Positions 45,911 through 55,423 are shown, counted from the first letter of the stretch. The stretch: 64,000 bases of DNA from Pseudomonas sp. GM50 (GCF_000282375.1 NZ_AKJK01000041.1:57832-121831); one strand, 5' to 3'. Numbers and translations are program-made. The notes: generated from the sequence alone by a model not told the origin.

Positions 45911-47152
45911 ATGGCTCAGCGGGTTTGCATCATCGGTGGCGGCGTCATCGGGCTGACAACGGCTTACGCACTGGTTCGCGACGGCATCGACGTGACGCTG
46001 ATCGAGGCCCGGGATTCGTTTGCCAGCGAGACCAGTTTCGCCAACGGCGGCCAGTTGTCCTACCGCTACGTCGCGCCACTGGCCGATGCGGGCGTACCGT
46101 TGCAGGCGCTGGGCTGGATGTTGCGCGGTGACTCGCCCTTGAAGCTGCGCCCGCGTCTGGACCCGGCGCAATGGCGCTGGATGGTGTCCTTTCTGGCGGC
46201 CTGTCGGCGTTCGGTGAATCAGCGCAACGGCGCACATCTGCTGCGCCTGGCGCTGCTGAGCCAGGCCACGCTGCAAGGCTGGCGCGACGAAGACCGCCTC
46301 GACGGTTTCGACTGGCGGCGCAACGGCAAACTGGTGACGTTTCGTGAAGCTGCGAGTTTCGAGCATGCGCGACACGGGTTGGCTGATCCGCGACAGCAGC
46401 GGGTGTTGTCCCGGGCCGAGTGCGCACAGCTGGAGCCGGCGCTCGCCGAGGCACCGTTTGTAGGCGCGATCTATACGCCCGATGAAGAAGTCGCCGATTG
46501 CCATGCTTTCTGCCTGCAACTGGTGGCCCGGCTCAAGGCGTCGGGGCGTTGCGAGTTTTTGCCGGGTCGCACGGTCACCGGCATTCGCCACGGGGACAGC
46601 GCGGTGCAAGCCGTCGAAATGGGCGCGCAGGTATTGCCGGTTGAGCAATTGGTGATCGCTGCCGGGCATCGCAGCCCGGCGCTGGCGTTGCCGGGCATGA
46701 ACCTGCCGCTGTACCCGCTCAAGGGCTACAGCCTGACCATGCCGATCCGCGCCGAACACCGCGCGCCAGAGCTGAGCATCACCGATTACAACCGCAAGAT
46801 CGTTTACGCCCGCATTGGTGCACAACTGCGAGTGGCGGCGATGGTCGACATTGTCGGTTTCGACCCGGCACTCGATCCCAAGCGTCTGGCGCTGATCAAA
46901 CGCCAGGCGCAGGAAACCTTGCCCAATGCCGGCGATTACGACGCCGCCATCGAATGGGCCGGCATGCGCCCGGCCACTCCCAGCGGCGTGCCGTTGATTG
47001 GCGCCACGGCGTACCGCAACCTCTGGCTCAACCTCGGCCATGGCGCCCTGGGTTTCACTTTGGCCTGCGGTAGCGCTCGGTTGCTGAGTGAGCTGATTGC
47101 CCGGCGCACACCCTCGATTGAAATGCAGGGCCTCGCCCCCCGCGTCGCCTGA
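45911..47152 (+). CDS. dguA: D-glutamate dehydrogenase DguA (DadA-like FAD amino acid dehydrogenase)
   Basis: The 413 residues have the FAD-binding start VCIIGGGVIGLTTAYALV, FANGGQLSYRYVAP as in DadA, and the C-terminal MRPATPSGVPLIG...NLGHGALGFTLA signature of D-amino acid dehydrogenases. With dguB and dguC it forms the layout known from P. aeruginosa dguRABC, in which DguA deaminates D-glutamate. Substrate assignment rests on synteny; another D-amino acid is possible. Confidence 0.82.
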   Translation: MAQRVCIIGGGVIGLTTAYALVRDGIDVTLIEARDSFASETSFANGGQLSYRYVAPLADAGVPLQALGWMLRGDSPLKLRPRLDPAQWRWMVSFLAACRRSVNQRNGAHLLRLALLSQATLQGWRDEDRLDGFDWRRNGKLVTFREAASFEHARHGLADPRQQRVLSRAECAQLEPALAEAPFVGAIYTPDEEVADCHAFCLQLVARLKASGRCEFLPGRTVTGIRHGDSAVQAVEMGAQVLPVEQLVIAAGHRSPALALPGMNLPLYPLKGYSLTMPIRAEHRAPELSITDYNRKIVYARIGAQLRVAAMVDIVGFDPALDPKRLALIKRQAQETLPNAGDYDAAIEWAGMRPATPSGVPLIGATAYRNLWLNLGHGALGFTLACGSARLLSELIARRTPSIEMQGLAPRVA

Positions 47153-47170
47153 CTTGAAAAGGAAAAACCG

Positions 47171-47521
47171 ATGAGCATCAAGCGTATCAACAGCAACAGC
47201 CGACTCTCTGGCGCGGTGACCTTTGGCGATCTGGTGTTTCTCTCGGGACAGGTTCCGGGTGACAGCACCGACGTCACCGGCCAAACCGCCGAAGTGCTGG
47301 CGAAGATCGATGCGTTGCTGGCCGAGGCTGGCAGCGACAAGGATCACTTGCTCAACGCGACCATTTACCTGAACGACATTGGCCGCGATTTCGCCGCCAT
47401 GAACGAGGTCTGGTCGCAGTGGTTATCGCCGGACAAGGCGCCGACCCGCACCACCTTGCAGGCGCAACTGGCCCGTCCAGAGGTCCTGGTGGAAATCACC
47501 GTGATCGCCGCCCGCCGCTAA
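47171..47521 (+). CDS. dguB: RidA family enamine/imine deaminase DguB
   Basis: The 116-residue Rid protein shows LVFLSGQVPGD, LNATIYLNDIGRDFAAMNEVW and APTRTTLQAQLARPEVLVEI, including the Arg used by active RidA members. It would hydrolyse the imino acid released by the dehydrogenase upstream, 18 bases away. Confidence 0.85.
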   Translation: MSIKRINSNSRLSGAVTFGDLVFLSGQVPGDSTDVTGQTAEVLAKIDALLAEAGSDKDHLLNATIYLNDIGRDFAAMNEVWSQWLSPDKAPTRTTLQAQLARPEVLVEITVIAARR

Positions 47522-47549
47522 TTCGATCTACCCACAACGGAGAATAACA

Positions 47550-48452
47550 ATGCAAAAAATCACGTTGATCGGCTGCGCCCTCGGGCTACTGCTCGCCAGT
47601 CAGGTCCAGGCCAACGAAGCGCCTCTGACCGGCACGCTGAACAAGGTCGCCAATGCCAAGAGCATCACGCTGGGCTATCGCGATGCGTCGGTGCCGTTCT
47701 CTTACGTAGGTGACCACACGGGGCAGCCGATGGGCTATTCGGTGGACCTGGCGAGCAAGATTGTCGAGCGCATCAAGCAAAAGCTTGAACTGCCGGATCT
47801 GCAGGTGAAGTACAACCTGGTGACCTCGCAAACGCGTATTCCACTGGTGCAGAACGGCACCGTCGATCTTGAATGCGGCTCTACTGGCGTGACCGCCGAG
47901 CGCATGCAGCAAGTGGCGTTTTCCTATGGGTTCATCTACGTGAAGGGGCAATTGCTCACCGCGAAGGACAGCGGAATCAAGCGCTTCGCCGACCTGCGTG
48001 GCAAGAACGTCGTGACCACCGCCGGCACCACCAATGAGCGGTTTCTGAAGAGCTACAACGTCGATCACAAGATCGATATGTTTGTGATCAGCGCCAAGGA
48101 CCACGGCGAAGCGTTCCAGATGCTGCAGTCAGGGCGGGCGGCGGCGTTCTATATGGATGATGCGCTGCTCTACGGTGAACGGGCCAAGGCTCGCGATCCG
48201 CATAAGTGGGTCGTGGTGGGCGAGGAGCAATCGCGGGAAATCTACAGCTGCATGGTGCGCAAGGGCGATCCGCAATTTCTCGAGTTGGTGAACTCGACGC
48301 TCGCCGATTTGTATAGCTCAGGGGAAATCAACGGCATCTACAACCGCTGGTTCCAGCAGCCGATTCCGCCTAAAGGTTTGAATCTTGAGTTTCCGATGAC
48401 CAGCGAGTTGAAGGCGATCATTGCGAAGCCGGTGAGTGATCCGGTGCAGTAG
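47550..48452 (+). CDS. dguC: Periplasmic amino acid-binding protein DguC
   Basis: The 300-residue protein has a signal peptide (KITLIGCALGLLLASQVQA) and an amino acid-type periplasmic binding domain (ITLGYRDASVPFSY, DLECGSTGVTAER, GKNVVTTAGTTNERF). It resembles glutamate/aspartate-binding proteins. No permease or ATPase genes follow, so it must share an importer encoded elsewhere or act in sensing. Confidence 0.85.
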   Translation: MQKITLIGCALGLLLASQVQANEAPLTGTLNKVANAKSITLGYRDASVPFSYVGDHTGQPMGYSVDLASKIVERIKQKLELPDLQVKYNLVTSQTRIPLVQNGTVDLECGSTGVTAERMQQVAFSYGFIYVKGQLLTAKDSGIKRFADLRGKNVVTTAGTTNERFLKSYNVDHKIDMFVISAKDHGEAFQMLQSGRAAAFYMDDALLYGERAKARDPHKWVVVGEEQSREIYSCMVRKGDPQFLELVNSTLADLYSSGEINGIYNRWFQQPIPPKGLNLEFPMTSELKAIIAKPVSDPVQ

Positions 48453-48500
48453 TTCCTGAAAGATCAGATTCTGTTTTGTGTCTTGTAGATCGCGTCGCCG

Positions 48501-48583
48501 GCCTTCGCGAGCAAGCCCGCTCCCACACTTGATCTGTGTCGTTCAGAGATCAAATGTGGGAGCGGGCTTGCTCGCGAAGAGGC
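48501..48583. repeat. REP pair, family D, heads inside
   Basis: Arms GCCTTCGCGAGCAAGCCCGC and inverse with facing TGTGGGAG heads; a nested TTGATCT / AGATCAA hairpin lies in the middle. It ends one base before the rsmE stop codon. Confidence 0.9.
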
Positions 48584-48584
48584 C

Positions 48585-49304
48585 CTAGAAGTCACCCCAA
48601 AGCTGTTGGGCCACCGCCAACGCCACCACCGGCGCGGTTTCGGTGCGCAACACGCGAGGCCCAAGCCGTGCGGCGTGGAAACCAGCCCCTTTGGCCTGCT
48701 CGACTTCAGCGTCGGACAACCCGCCTTCCGGGCCGATCAGAAACGCCAGTGTTGCCGGTTTCGCATGGCTCACCAGCGGCTCGGCCACCGGGTGCAGCAC
48801 CAACTTCAATTCGGCCTCTGTCTGCTTCAACCAGTCAGCCAACAGCAGTGGCGGATGAATCACCGGTACCCGTGAACGCCCACACTGTTCGCAGGCGCTG
48901 ATCGCCACCTGACGCCAGTGCATCAGGCGTTTGTCGGCGCGCTCGTCCTTGAGGCGGACTTCGCAGCGGTCGGTGAAGATCGGGGTGATTTCGCTGACGC
49001 CCAGTTCGGTGGCTTTCTGAATCGCCCAGTCCATCCGCTCGCCACGGGACAAGCCCTGGCCGAGATGGACCGCAAGCGACGACTCGACCTGCCCGGCGAA
49101 GCTTTCATCGATTTGCACCACGACGCGCTTCTTGCCGACTTCCGCCAGCGTGCCGCGAAACTCATGGCCCGAGCCGTCGAACAATTGCACCGCGTCACCC
49201 TCGGCCATGCGCAGCACGCGGCTGATGTAATGGGCCTGGGCCTCGGGAAGCTCGTGTTCGCCGGTGCTCAAGGGGGCGTCGATAAAGAAGCGGGACAGTC
49301 TCAT
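48585..49304 (-). CDS. rsmE: 16S rRNA (uracil-1498-N3)-methyltransferase RsmE
   Basis: RsmE is a SPOUT-fold methyltransferase for U1498 in the 30S decoding region. The 239 residues begin MRLSRFFIDAPL, the typical start, and the knot is clear: LAFLIGPEGGLSDAEVEQA and LGPRVLRTETAPVVAL. The frame is open upstream into a REP, but the ATG at 49304 fits the family. Confidence 0.95.
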   Translation of the reverse strand: MRLSRFFIDAPLSTGEHELPEAQAHYISRVLRMAEGDAVQLFDGSGHEFRGTLAEVGKKRVVVQIDESFAGQVESSLAVHLGQGLSRGERMDWAIQKATELGVSEITPIFTDRCEVRLKDERADKRLMHWRQVAISACEQCGRSRVPVIHPPLLLADWLKQTEAELKLVLHPVAEPLVSHAKPATLAFLIGPEGGLSDAEVEQAKGAGFHAARLGPRVLRTETAPVVALAVAQQLWGDF

Positions 49305-49361
49305 CAATGGTCTCTGTAAAAAGTCGAATGTAGCTTGGCACTGATCTGCGGCAACGGCATT

Positions 49362-49494
49362 TGTGGCGAGGGGGCTTGCCCCCGTTCGGCTGCGCAGCAG
49401 TCGTAAATCTGGCTGATGCGTTTTAACTGACAAAATCCGGTAGCCGGTTTTAGGGCCGCTTCGCGACCCAACGGGGGCAAGCCCCCTCGCCACA
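49362..49494. repeat. REP pair, family C
   Basis: Outer arms TGTGGCGAGGGGGCTTGCCC and inverse; inner pair CTGCGCAGCAGTCGT / GGGCCGCTTCGCGACCCAA. It lies between bioA and rsmE. Confidence 0.9.
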
Positions 49495-49528
49495 GAAGCT
49501 CTTTCACACAGGAATTTGCATAAGGCTG

Positions 49529-50935
49529 TTAGCCCGGATCACGGTAGCCCGGATGAAAGTCCTTCGGCACCGCCACGCTGATGCTGTCACGGGTGGCGAT
49601 GTCGATGCCTTCGCTGGCCACCTCGGCCAGAAAATCGATCTGCTCCGGGGTAATCACGTACGGCGGCAGGAAATACACCACGCTGCCCAACGGCCGCAGT
49701 AAAGCACCTCGCTCCAGCGCATGCTGGAACACCCTCAAACCACGACGTTCCTGCCACGGATAAGCTTCCTTGGTGGTCTTGTCCTTGACCATCTCGATGG
49801 CCAGCACCATACCGGTCTGGCGCACTTCGGCAACGTTCGGGTGATCGGCCAGGTGCGCGGTGGAGGAGGCCATGCGTTGAGCCAGAACCTTGTTGTTCTC
49901 GATGACGTTGTCTTCTTCGAAGATATCCAGCGTCGCCAATGCCGCCGCGCACGCCAGCGGATTGCCGGTGTAGCTGTGAGAGTGCAGGAAGGCGCGCAGG
50001 GTCGGGTAGTCGTCGTAGAAGGCGCTGTAGACCTCATCGGTGGTCAGCACCGCCGCCAACGGCAGGTAACCACCGGTCAAGGCCTTGGACAGGCAGAGGA
50101 AATCCGGACGGATGCCGGCCTGTTCGCAGGCGAACATCGTTCCGGTGCGGCCGAAACCGACGGCGATTTCATCGTGGATCAGGTGCACGCCATAACGATC
50201 ACAGGCGTCGCGCAGCAACTTCAGGTACACCGGGTGATACATGCGCATGCCGCCGGCGCCCTGAATCAGCGGCTCCAGAATCACGGCGGCCACGGTGTCG
50301 TGGTTGTCGGCCAGGGTCTGCTCCATGGCGGCGAACATGTTGCGCGAGTGTTCTTCCCAGCTCATGCCCTCGGGGCGCAGGTAGCAATCGGGGCTCGGCA
50401 CCTTGATGGTGTCCATCAGCAGGGCCTTGTAGGTTTCGGTGAACAGCGGCACGTCGCCCACCGCCATCGCCGCCATGGTCTCGCCGTGGTAACCGTTGGT
50501 GAGGGTGACGAAGCGCTTTTTGTTCGGCTGGCCGCGGTTGAGCCAGTAGTGAAAGCTCATTTTCAGTGCGACTTCGATGCACGACGAACCGTTATCGGCA
50601 TAGAAGCACCGGGTCAGGCCTTCCGGCGTCATTTTCACCAGACGCTCCGACAGTTCAATCACCGGCTGATGGCTGAAACCGGCGAGGATCACGTGTTCCA
50701 GCTGATCGACCTGATCCTTGATGCGCTGGTTGATCCGCGGGTTGGCGTGGCCGAACACGTTGACCCACCAGGAGCTGACAGCGTCGAGGTAGCGTTTGCC
50801 TTCGAAGTCTTCCAGCCAGACGCCTTCGCCGCGCTTGATCGGGATCAGCGGCAGCTGTTCGTGGTCTTTCATCTGGGTGCAGGGATGCCACAACACCGCG
50901 AGATCGCGTTGCATCCACTGATTATTCAGGCCCAT
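49529..50935 (-). CDS. bioA: Adenosylmethionine-8-amino-7-oxononanoate aminotransferase BioA
   Basis: BioA makes 7,8-diaminopelargonate in biotin synthesis using SAM as amino donor. The 468-residue class III aminotransferase begins with LWHPCTQMKDHE, contains SSWWVNVFGHANPRIN, YHGETMAAMAVGD and the PLP-lysine segment LCLSKALTGGYLPLAAV. It stands alone and is divergent from the amine oxidase gene across a 222-base gap. Confidence 0.96.
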   Translation of the reverse strand: MGLNNQWMQRDLAVLWHPCTQMKDHEQLPLIPIKRGEGVWLEDFEGKRYLDAVSSWWVNVFGHANPRINQRIKDQVDQLEHVILAGFSHQPVIELSERLVKMTPEGLTRCFYADNGSSCIEVALKMSFHYWLNRGQPNKKRFVTLTNGYHGETMAAMAVGDVPLFTETYKALLMDTIKVPSPDCYLRPEGMSWEEHSRNMFAAMEQTLADNHDTVAAVILEPLIQGAGGMRMYHPVYLKLLRDACDRYGVHLIHDEIAVGFGRTGTMFACEQAGIRPDFLCLSKALTGGYLPLAAVLTTDEVYSAFYDDYPTLRAFLHSHSYTGNPLACAAALATLDIFEEDNVIENNKVLAQRMASSTAHLADHPNVAEVRQTGMVLAIEMVKDKTTKEAYPWQERRGLRVFQHALERGALLRPLGSVVYFLPPYVITPEQIDFLAEVASEGIDIATRDSISVAVPKDFHPGYRDPG

Positions 50936-51157
50936 GTTCAGTCTCCTCGAGGCGGCTCGCTTGGTGCGCGGGCAAACAATCGCGCAAGCCTATGCAATGC
51001 GCGTCATCGGGACAACCCATTGTGTCGATTGAGCTACTTTGTATAAGGCGGTAGACGTCGCTGGCGGCGTTTTGATGGCTGACGTATTCTTCGCGGTTCT
51101 TTGAGTCGTCTGACTCGTAAAACCGCTATTTCCTCGTGTATTTCCGGAGTTCGCTGA

Positions 51158-52933
51158 ATGTCTGCTGGTTGGCTGCGCGCCTGTGCGCTGGTGATGTTGG
51201 GGCTGTTCAGCGTTTCGGCGCTGGCCAAGGATAAAACGGCGATCGTGGTCGGCGGCGGGCTTTCGGGCCTCACCGCGGCGTACGAACTGCAGAACAAAGG
51301 CTGGCAGGTCACCCTGCTGGAAGCCAAGCCGACTTTGGGCGGTCGCTCCGGCATGGCCACCAGTGAGTGGATCGGCAACGACAAGACCCAACCGGTGCTG
51401 AACAAGTACGTCTCGACGTTCAAGCTGACCACCACGCCAGCCCCTGAATTCGTGCGGACTCCGGGCTACCTGATCGACGGTGAATATTTCACCGCCGCCG
51501 ATCTGGCGACTAAACAGCCGGCCACCAGCGACGCGCTGAAACGCTACGAAAAGACTCTGGATGATCTGGCGCGTTCGATCGAAGACCCGCAGAACCCGGC
51601 CGCCAACAGCACACTGTTCGCCCTGGACCAGATCAACGTGTCCAACTGGCTCGATCGCTTGAATCTGCCAGCCACTGCGCGTCAGTTGGTGAATCAGCAG
51701 ATTCGTACCCGCTATGACGAACCTTCGCGCCTGTCGCTGCTGTACTTCGCACAACAGAGCCGCGTTTACCGTGGCGTTGCCGACCGTGACCTGCGCGCCT
51801 CGCGTCTGCCTGGCGGCAGCCCGGTGCTGGCCCAGGCCTTCGTCAAACAACTGAAAACCATCAAGACCAGCTCGCCGGTTTCGTCCATTACTCAGGACAA
51901 GGACGGCGTGACCGTGAAGGTCGGCAGTGTTGGCTATCAGGCGGACTACGTCGTGCTGGCCGTGCCGTTGCGTGCACTGAACAAGATCCAGATGACCCCG
52001 GCGCTGGATGCCCAGCACATGGGCGCCATCAAAGGCACCAACTACGGCTGGCGTGACCAGATCATGCTGAAGTTCAAGACGCCGGTGTGGGAAAGCAAGG
52101 CGCGCATGTCCGGCGAGATCTACAGCAACACCGGCCTGGGCATGTTGTGGGTCGAGCCGGCCCTGAAAGGCGGCGCCAACGTGGTGATCAACCTGTCCGG
52201 CGACAATGCGCGCGTGATGCAGGCCTTCGGCGACAAGCAGATGGTCGATCAGGTACTGATTCGTCTGCACGCCTTTTATCCACAGGCACGCGGTTCGTTC
52301 ACCGGTTATGAAATTCGTCGCTACAGCACCGACCCGTCGATGGGTGGCGCTTACCTGGCCTTCGGCCCGGGCCAGATCAGCAAGTACTGGCGCCTGTGGG
52401 AGCGTCCGCTGCAACGTGTAGCCTTTGCCGGCGAACACACCGACGCCTTGTACCCAGGCACTCTGGAAGGCGCATTGCGCACCGGTCAGCGTGCAGCCAG
52501 TCAGGTAGAAGACCTGGCGGCGGGCAAATCGTTTGAACCGGCGAAAGTTGTTCCGGCAACGACCGCAGCAGCGGCTGGTGCAGTGGCGGCGAAGAAAGGT
52601 AACTTCTTCACCAACCTGTTCGGCGGTTCTGACGACAAACCGGAACCGGCCAAGGCGCCAGCACCTGTGGCACCGGTTGCCCCGGCACCCGCCCCTGTAC
52701 CTGCGCCGACTCCAGCGCCAGCACCGGTTGAGGCGCCGAAGCCTGCGGCACCGGTGAAAGCAGAGCCTGCCAAGAAAGCACCGGCCAAAGCGCCAGTGAA
52801 AAAGCCTGCTGCCAAAACCGAAGCCAAAAAAGCTCCGGTCAAGGCGACGGCGAAAAAAACCGAGCCGGCGAAGAAACCAGCGGTCAGTACCGCTGCCAAG
52901 ACCCCGGCGACGACTGAAACCAAGACGCAGTAA
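51158..52933 (+). CDS. Exported flavin amine oxidase with Lys/Pro/Ala-rich C-terminal tail
   Basis: The 591-residue protein has a signal peptide (ACALVMLGLFSVSALA), an FAD-binding start AIVVGGGLSGLTAAYELQ and the flavin amine oxidase C-terminal motif GEHTDALYPGTLEGALRTG. The catalytic fold ends near residue 455. About 135 residues of low complexity follow: first Pro-Ala (APAPVPAPTPAPAP), then Lys-Ala-Pro repeats like those of AlgP or histone H1. A gene for a flavin oxidase is found next to bioA in other pseudomonads. Substrate is unknown. Confidence 0.88.
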   Translation: MSAGWLRACALVMLGLFSVSALAKDKTAIVVGGGLSGLTAAYELQNKGWQVTLLEAKPTLGGRSGMATSEWIGNDKTQPVLNKYVSTFKLTTTPAPEFVRTPGYLIDGEYFTAADLATKQPATSDALKRYEKTLDDLARSIEDPQNPAANSTLFALDQINVSNWLDRLNLPATARQLVNQQIRTRYDEPSRLSLLYFAQQSRVYRGVADRDLRASRLPGGSPVLAQAFVKQLKTIKTSSPVSSITQDKDGVTVKVGSVGYQADYVVLAVPLRALNKIQMTPALDAQHMGAIKGTNYGWRDQIMLKFKTPVWESKARMSGEIYSNTGLGMLWVEPALKGGANVVINLSGDNARVMQAFGDKQMVDQVLIRLHAFYPQARGSFTGYEIRRYSTDPSMGGAYLAFGPGQISKYWRLWERPLQRVAFAGEHTDALYPGTLEGALRTGQRAASQVEDLAAGKSFEPAKVVPATTAAAAGAVAAKKGNFFTNLFGGSDDKPEPAKAPAPVAPVAPAPAPVPAPTPAPAPVEAPKPAAPVKAEPAKKAPAKAPVKKPAAKTEAKKAPVKATAKKTEPAKKPAVSTAAKTPATTETKTQ

Positions 52934-52944
52934 GTCCTGGAATC

Positions 52945-52979
52945 AAAAAAAGCGCGGCAGTGATGCTGCGCTTTTTTTA
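52945..52979 (+). terminator. Rho-independent terminator after the amine oxidase gene
   Basis: A 9-bp stem AGCGCGGCA / TGCTGCGCT with one mismatch, preceded by seven A and followed by seven T. It could also stop the converging propeller gene. Confidence 0.88.
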
Positions 52980-53015
52980 TGTCTTGCGTATGTCGCTGCT
53001 GATTTTGCTTTGACG

Positions 53016-53945
53016 CTAAGCTAGATCGACACTATGGACTTCGTCGCTTTGGTAGTCGCTGACATAGGCATGGTTATGTTGATCAAGAACCATGTCATAC
53101 GGTTCGGAAGCACCAGGGATGGGCACCCGGCGAACGATTTCATACGTGGCGGTATTAATCTCCACGACTTCTTTTTTGACTTGATCAACGGCATAAGCGT
53201 TTTTTTCGCCGAACACTATTTTCCCTTCGCAAGTCACAAAATCGAAATGCCTGGTGGTCGATAACTTAGGGTCCAGTACGGTCAGTTTTTGAGCGTCCAG
53301 ACACACGATATACACTTCTTTGTCGTCGGGACTGACGGTAACTGCTGACGGATACTTTTCGGTTTTGATGATATCGAGGACTTTGAAAGTCTTGCTGCTG
53401 ATGATCGTTAGTGCGTCCTGATAAGGGCCATCAGGAGAGTTTGTGCTGGAAATATAAAGACGCGAATCGTCCTGGCTGATATCCACACTTATGGAGGGAG
53501 AGGGTAATCCTCTCACTCTGCTCACCGCATAAGTGCGGGTATCAATAATTGCCAGCCACTCTTTATTTTGTCGAACGGTGACGTAAACATGCTTGCCGTC
53601 TCGGCTCACGACGATTCCCCGAGGATATCTTCCTACTGTGACGTTACCCACCGCATAGGTTTCAGTATCAATAACCGAAACCGAACTTGACCCGTAGTTG
53701 GTCACATAAGCTCTTTTCCCTCCATGGGCAAGGACGATGTTCTGGGGGTAATGCTCGACGGCGATGGTGTGGATTACCTTTCTGTTCCGGGTGTTGATCA
53801 CTGACACATTGCCTGAAATGTAATTGCAAACAAAAACCCGTGATCCATCGTTGTTGATGGCTATCCCTCGCGGTCCTGCCCCTACGGGTATCGAATTGGA
53901 TAGGTTTCCCGTAGTCGCGGGGGATGAACTCGAATGGTGACTCAT
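53016..53945 (-). CDS. YVTN-type beta-propeller repeat protein
   Basis: The 309 residues form about seven repeats of the YVTN/YncE type: GAGPRGIAINNDGSRVFVCN, YPQNIVLAHGGKRAYVTNYG, YPRGIVVSRDGKHVYVTV and so on. There is no signal peptide and no other domain; the N-terminus is MSHHSSSSPATT. The coding sequence is visibly AT-richer and uses rarer codons than its neighbours, suggesting recent transfer. Function is unknown; such propellers are often surface or secreted scaffolds. Confidence 0.85.
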   Translation of the reverse strand: MSHHSSSSPATTGNLSNSIPVGAGPRGIAINNDGSRVFVCNYISGNVSVINTRNRKVIHTIAVEHYPQNIVLAHGGKRAYVTNYGSSSVSVIDTETYAVGNVTVGRYPRGIVVSRDGKHVYVTVRQNKEWLAIIDTRTYAVSRVRGLPSPSISVDISQDDSRLYISSTNSPDGPYQDALTIISSKTFKVLDIIKTEKYPSAVTVSPDDKEVYIVCLDAQKLTVLDPKLSTTRHFDFVTCEGKIVFGEKNAYAVDQVKKEVVEINTATYEIVRRVPIPGASEPYDMVLDQHNHAYVSDYQSDEVHSVDLA

Positions 53946-54229
53946 GGTAGAACTCCTGTTCAGACGCTCGGGCTAACGCCCGAGATCAGGTTCATCAATG
54001 ACCTGTAATGGTGGCTACTGTCAGATATGACAGTTCTGACGAGTGGTAAAGGCTTTTTGGAAGCGAACATGGGACAGCGTCTGTAGGTTTTTTCTTCTGG
54101 TTAACACTCTCTTAATATCTCGACCCCAAGGTCTTGATCGTATTTTTCGATATTTCAGAGCGAAATTTTCCGCTTTAAATCGATAGATAACTCGATAGTC
54201 TTGGGCGCAGTTCTTACAGGATTTGGGCA

Positions 54230-54781
54230 ATGCAGCTACGTAACTCTTCTTCCCGCTACGGTTGGGTCAGCATCTTCGTGCACTGGGGGGTGGCGCTCGC
54301 GGTCTTCGGCCTGTTCGCCTTAGGGCTGTGGATGGTCGGTCTCGACTACTACAGTTCCTGGCGCAAAGATGCGCCGGATCTGCACAAGAGTATTGGCCTG
54401 GTGTTGTTCGCAGTCATGTTGCTACGAGTGTTGTGGCGCTTCATCAGCCCACCTCCACCGCCCCTGCAAAGTTATAGCCGCATGACGCGTCTTGGCGCCG
54501 TGTTCGGCCATGCCTTCCTCTATCTCGGGCTGTTCGCTGTGATGATTGCCGGTTACCTGATTTCCACCGCAGACGGTGTCGGGATCCCGGTGTTTGGCCT
54601 GTTTGAAGTTCCTGCACTGGTTTCCGGACTACCGGACCAGGCAGACACCGCTGGTGTGATCCATTTGTACCTGGCCTGGGCGCTGGTAATTTTTTCCGGC
54701 CTCCATGCGTTGGCAGCATTGAAACACCACTTTATCGATCGTGATGCGACCCTGACGCGAATGTTGGGACGCAAAGCCTGA
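54230..54781 (+). CDS. Cytochrome b561 family protein
   Basis: The 183-residue protein has four hydrophobic helices with His in helix 1 ([15 protein letters not shown]), helix 2 ([21 protein letters not shown]) and helix 4 ([25 protein letters not shown]), as in di-heme cytochrome b561 (CybB). It probably moves electrons between quinone and the periplasm. The next gene, a YceI protein, follows after 32 bases; the pairing is common. Confidence 0.9.
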   Translation: MQLRNSSSRYGWVSIFVHWGVALAVFGLFALGLWMVGLDYYSSWRKDAPDLHKSIGLVLFAVMLLRVLWRFISPPPPPLQSYSRMTRLGAVFGHAFLYLGLFAVMIAGYLISTADGVGIPVFGLFEVPALVSGLPDQADTAGVIHLYLAWALVIFSGLHALAALKHHFIDRDATLTRMLGRKA

Positions 54782-54813
54782 TGTTCAACCTCGACTCCAA
54801 AGGAATAGAAAGC

Positions 54814-55407
54814 ATGTTGAAAAAGACGCTCGCCGCTCTGGCAATCGGTTCTGCTCTGCTGTCGGCTAACGTGATGGCGGCCGATTACGTTGTCGACAAA
54901 GAAGGCCAGCACGCCTTCGTTGATTTCAAGATCAGCCACCTGGGTTACAGCTACATCACCGGTACCTTCAAGGACATCGACGGCAAGTTCAGCTTCGACG
55001 CCGCCAAGCCTGAAGACAGCAAGATCGAGTTCAATGTGCGCACCGCCAGCGTGTTCACTAACCACGCCGAACGCGACAAGCACATCTCCAGCGGTGACTT
55101 CCTGAACGTGGGCAAATTCGCCGACGCCAAGTTCGTTTCCACCAGCGTCAAATCCACCGGCAAAAACGCCGCTGGCAAAGACACTGCCGACGTAACCGGT
55201 AACCTGACCTTGCTGGGTGTGACCAAGCCAATCGTGGTCAAAGCCACCTTCCTGGGTGAAGGCAAGGATCCATGGGGCGGCTACCGTGCCGGCTTCGAAG
55301 GCACCACCAGCATCAAGCGATCTGATTTCGGCAAGCAGAAAGACCTGGGTCCACAGTCTGACGCGGTCGAGCTGTACATTACGTTTGAAGGTGTGAAAGC
55401 GAAGTGA
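54814..55407 (+). CDS. Periplasmic YceI family protein
   Basis: The 197 residues have a signal peptide ([22 protein letters not shown]) and a YceI lipocalin-like domain ([56 protein letters not shown]). The family binds polyisoprenoids. The related P. aeruginosa gene at this locus has been reported as the secreted protease PasP; I do not infer that activity here. The ATG at 54814 is set by AGGA and the signal peptide. Confidence 0.93.
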   Translation: MLKKTLAALAIGSALLSANVMAADYVVDKEGQHAFVDFKISHLGYSYITGTFKDIDGKFSFDAAKPEDSKIEFNVRTASVFTNHAERDKHISSGDFLNVGKFADAKFVSTSVKSTGKNAAGKDTADVTGNLTLLGVTKPIVVKATFLGEGKDPWGGYRAGFEGTTSIKRSDFGKQKDLGPQSDAVELYITFEGVKAK

Positions 55408-55423
55408 ATTTCGCTGCTTGAAC

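Noticed and set aside
54021..54230. 69-codon minus-strand frame between the propeller and cytochrome b561 genes
   Set aside because: No ribosome binding site or known family; it occupies the divergent promoter region.
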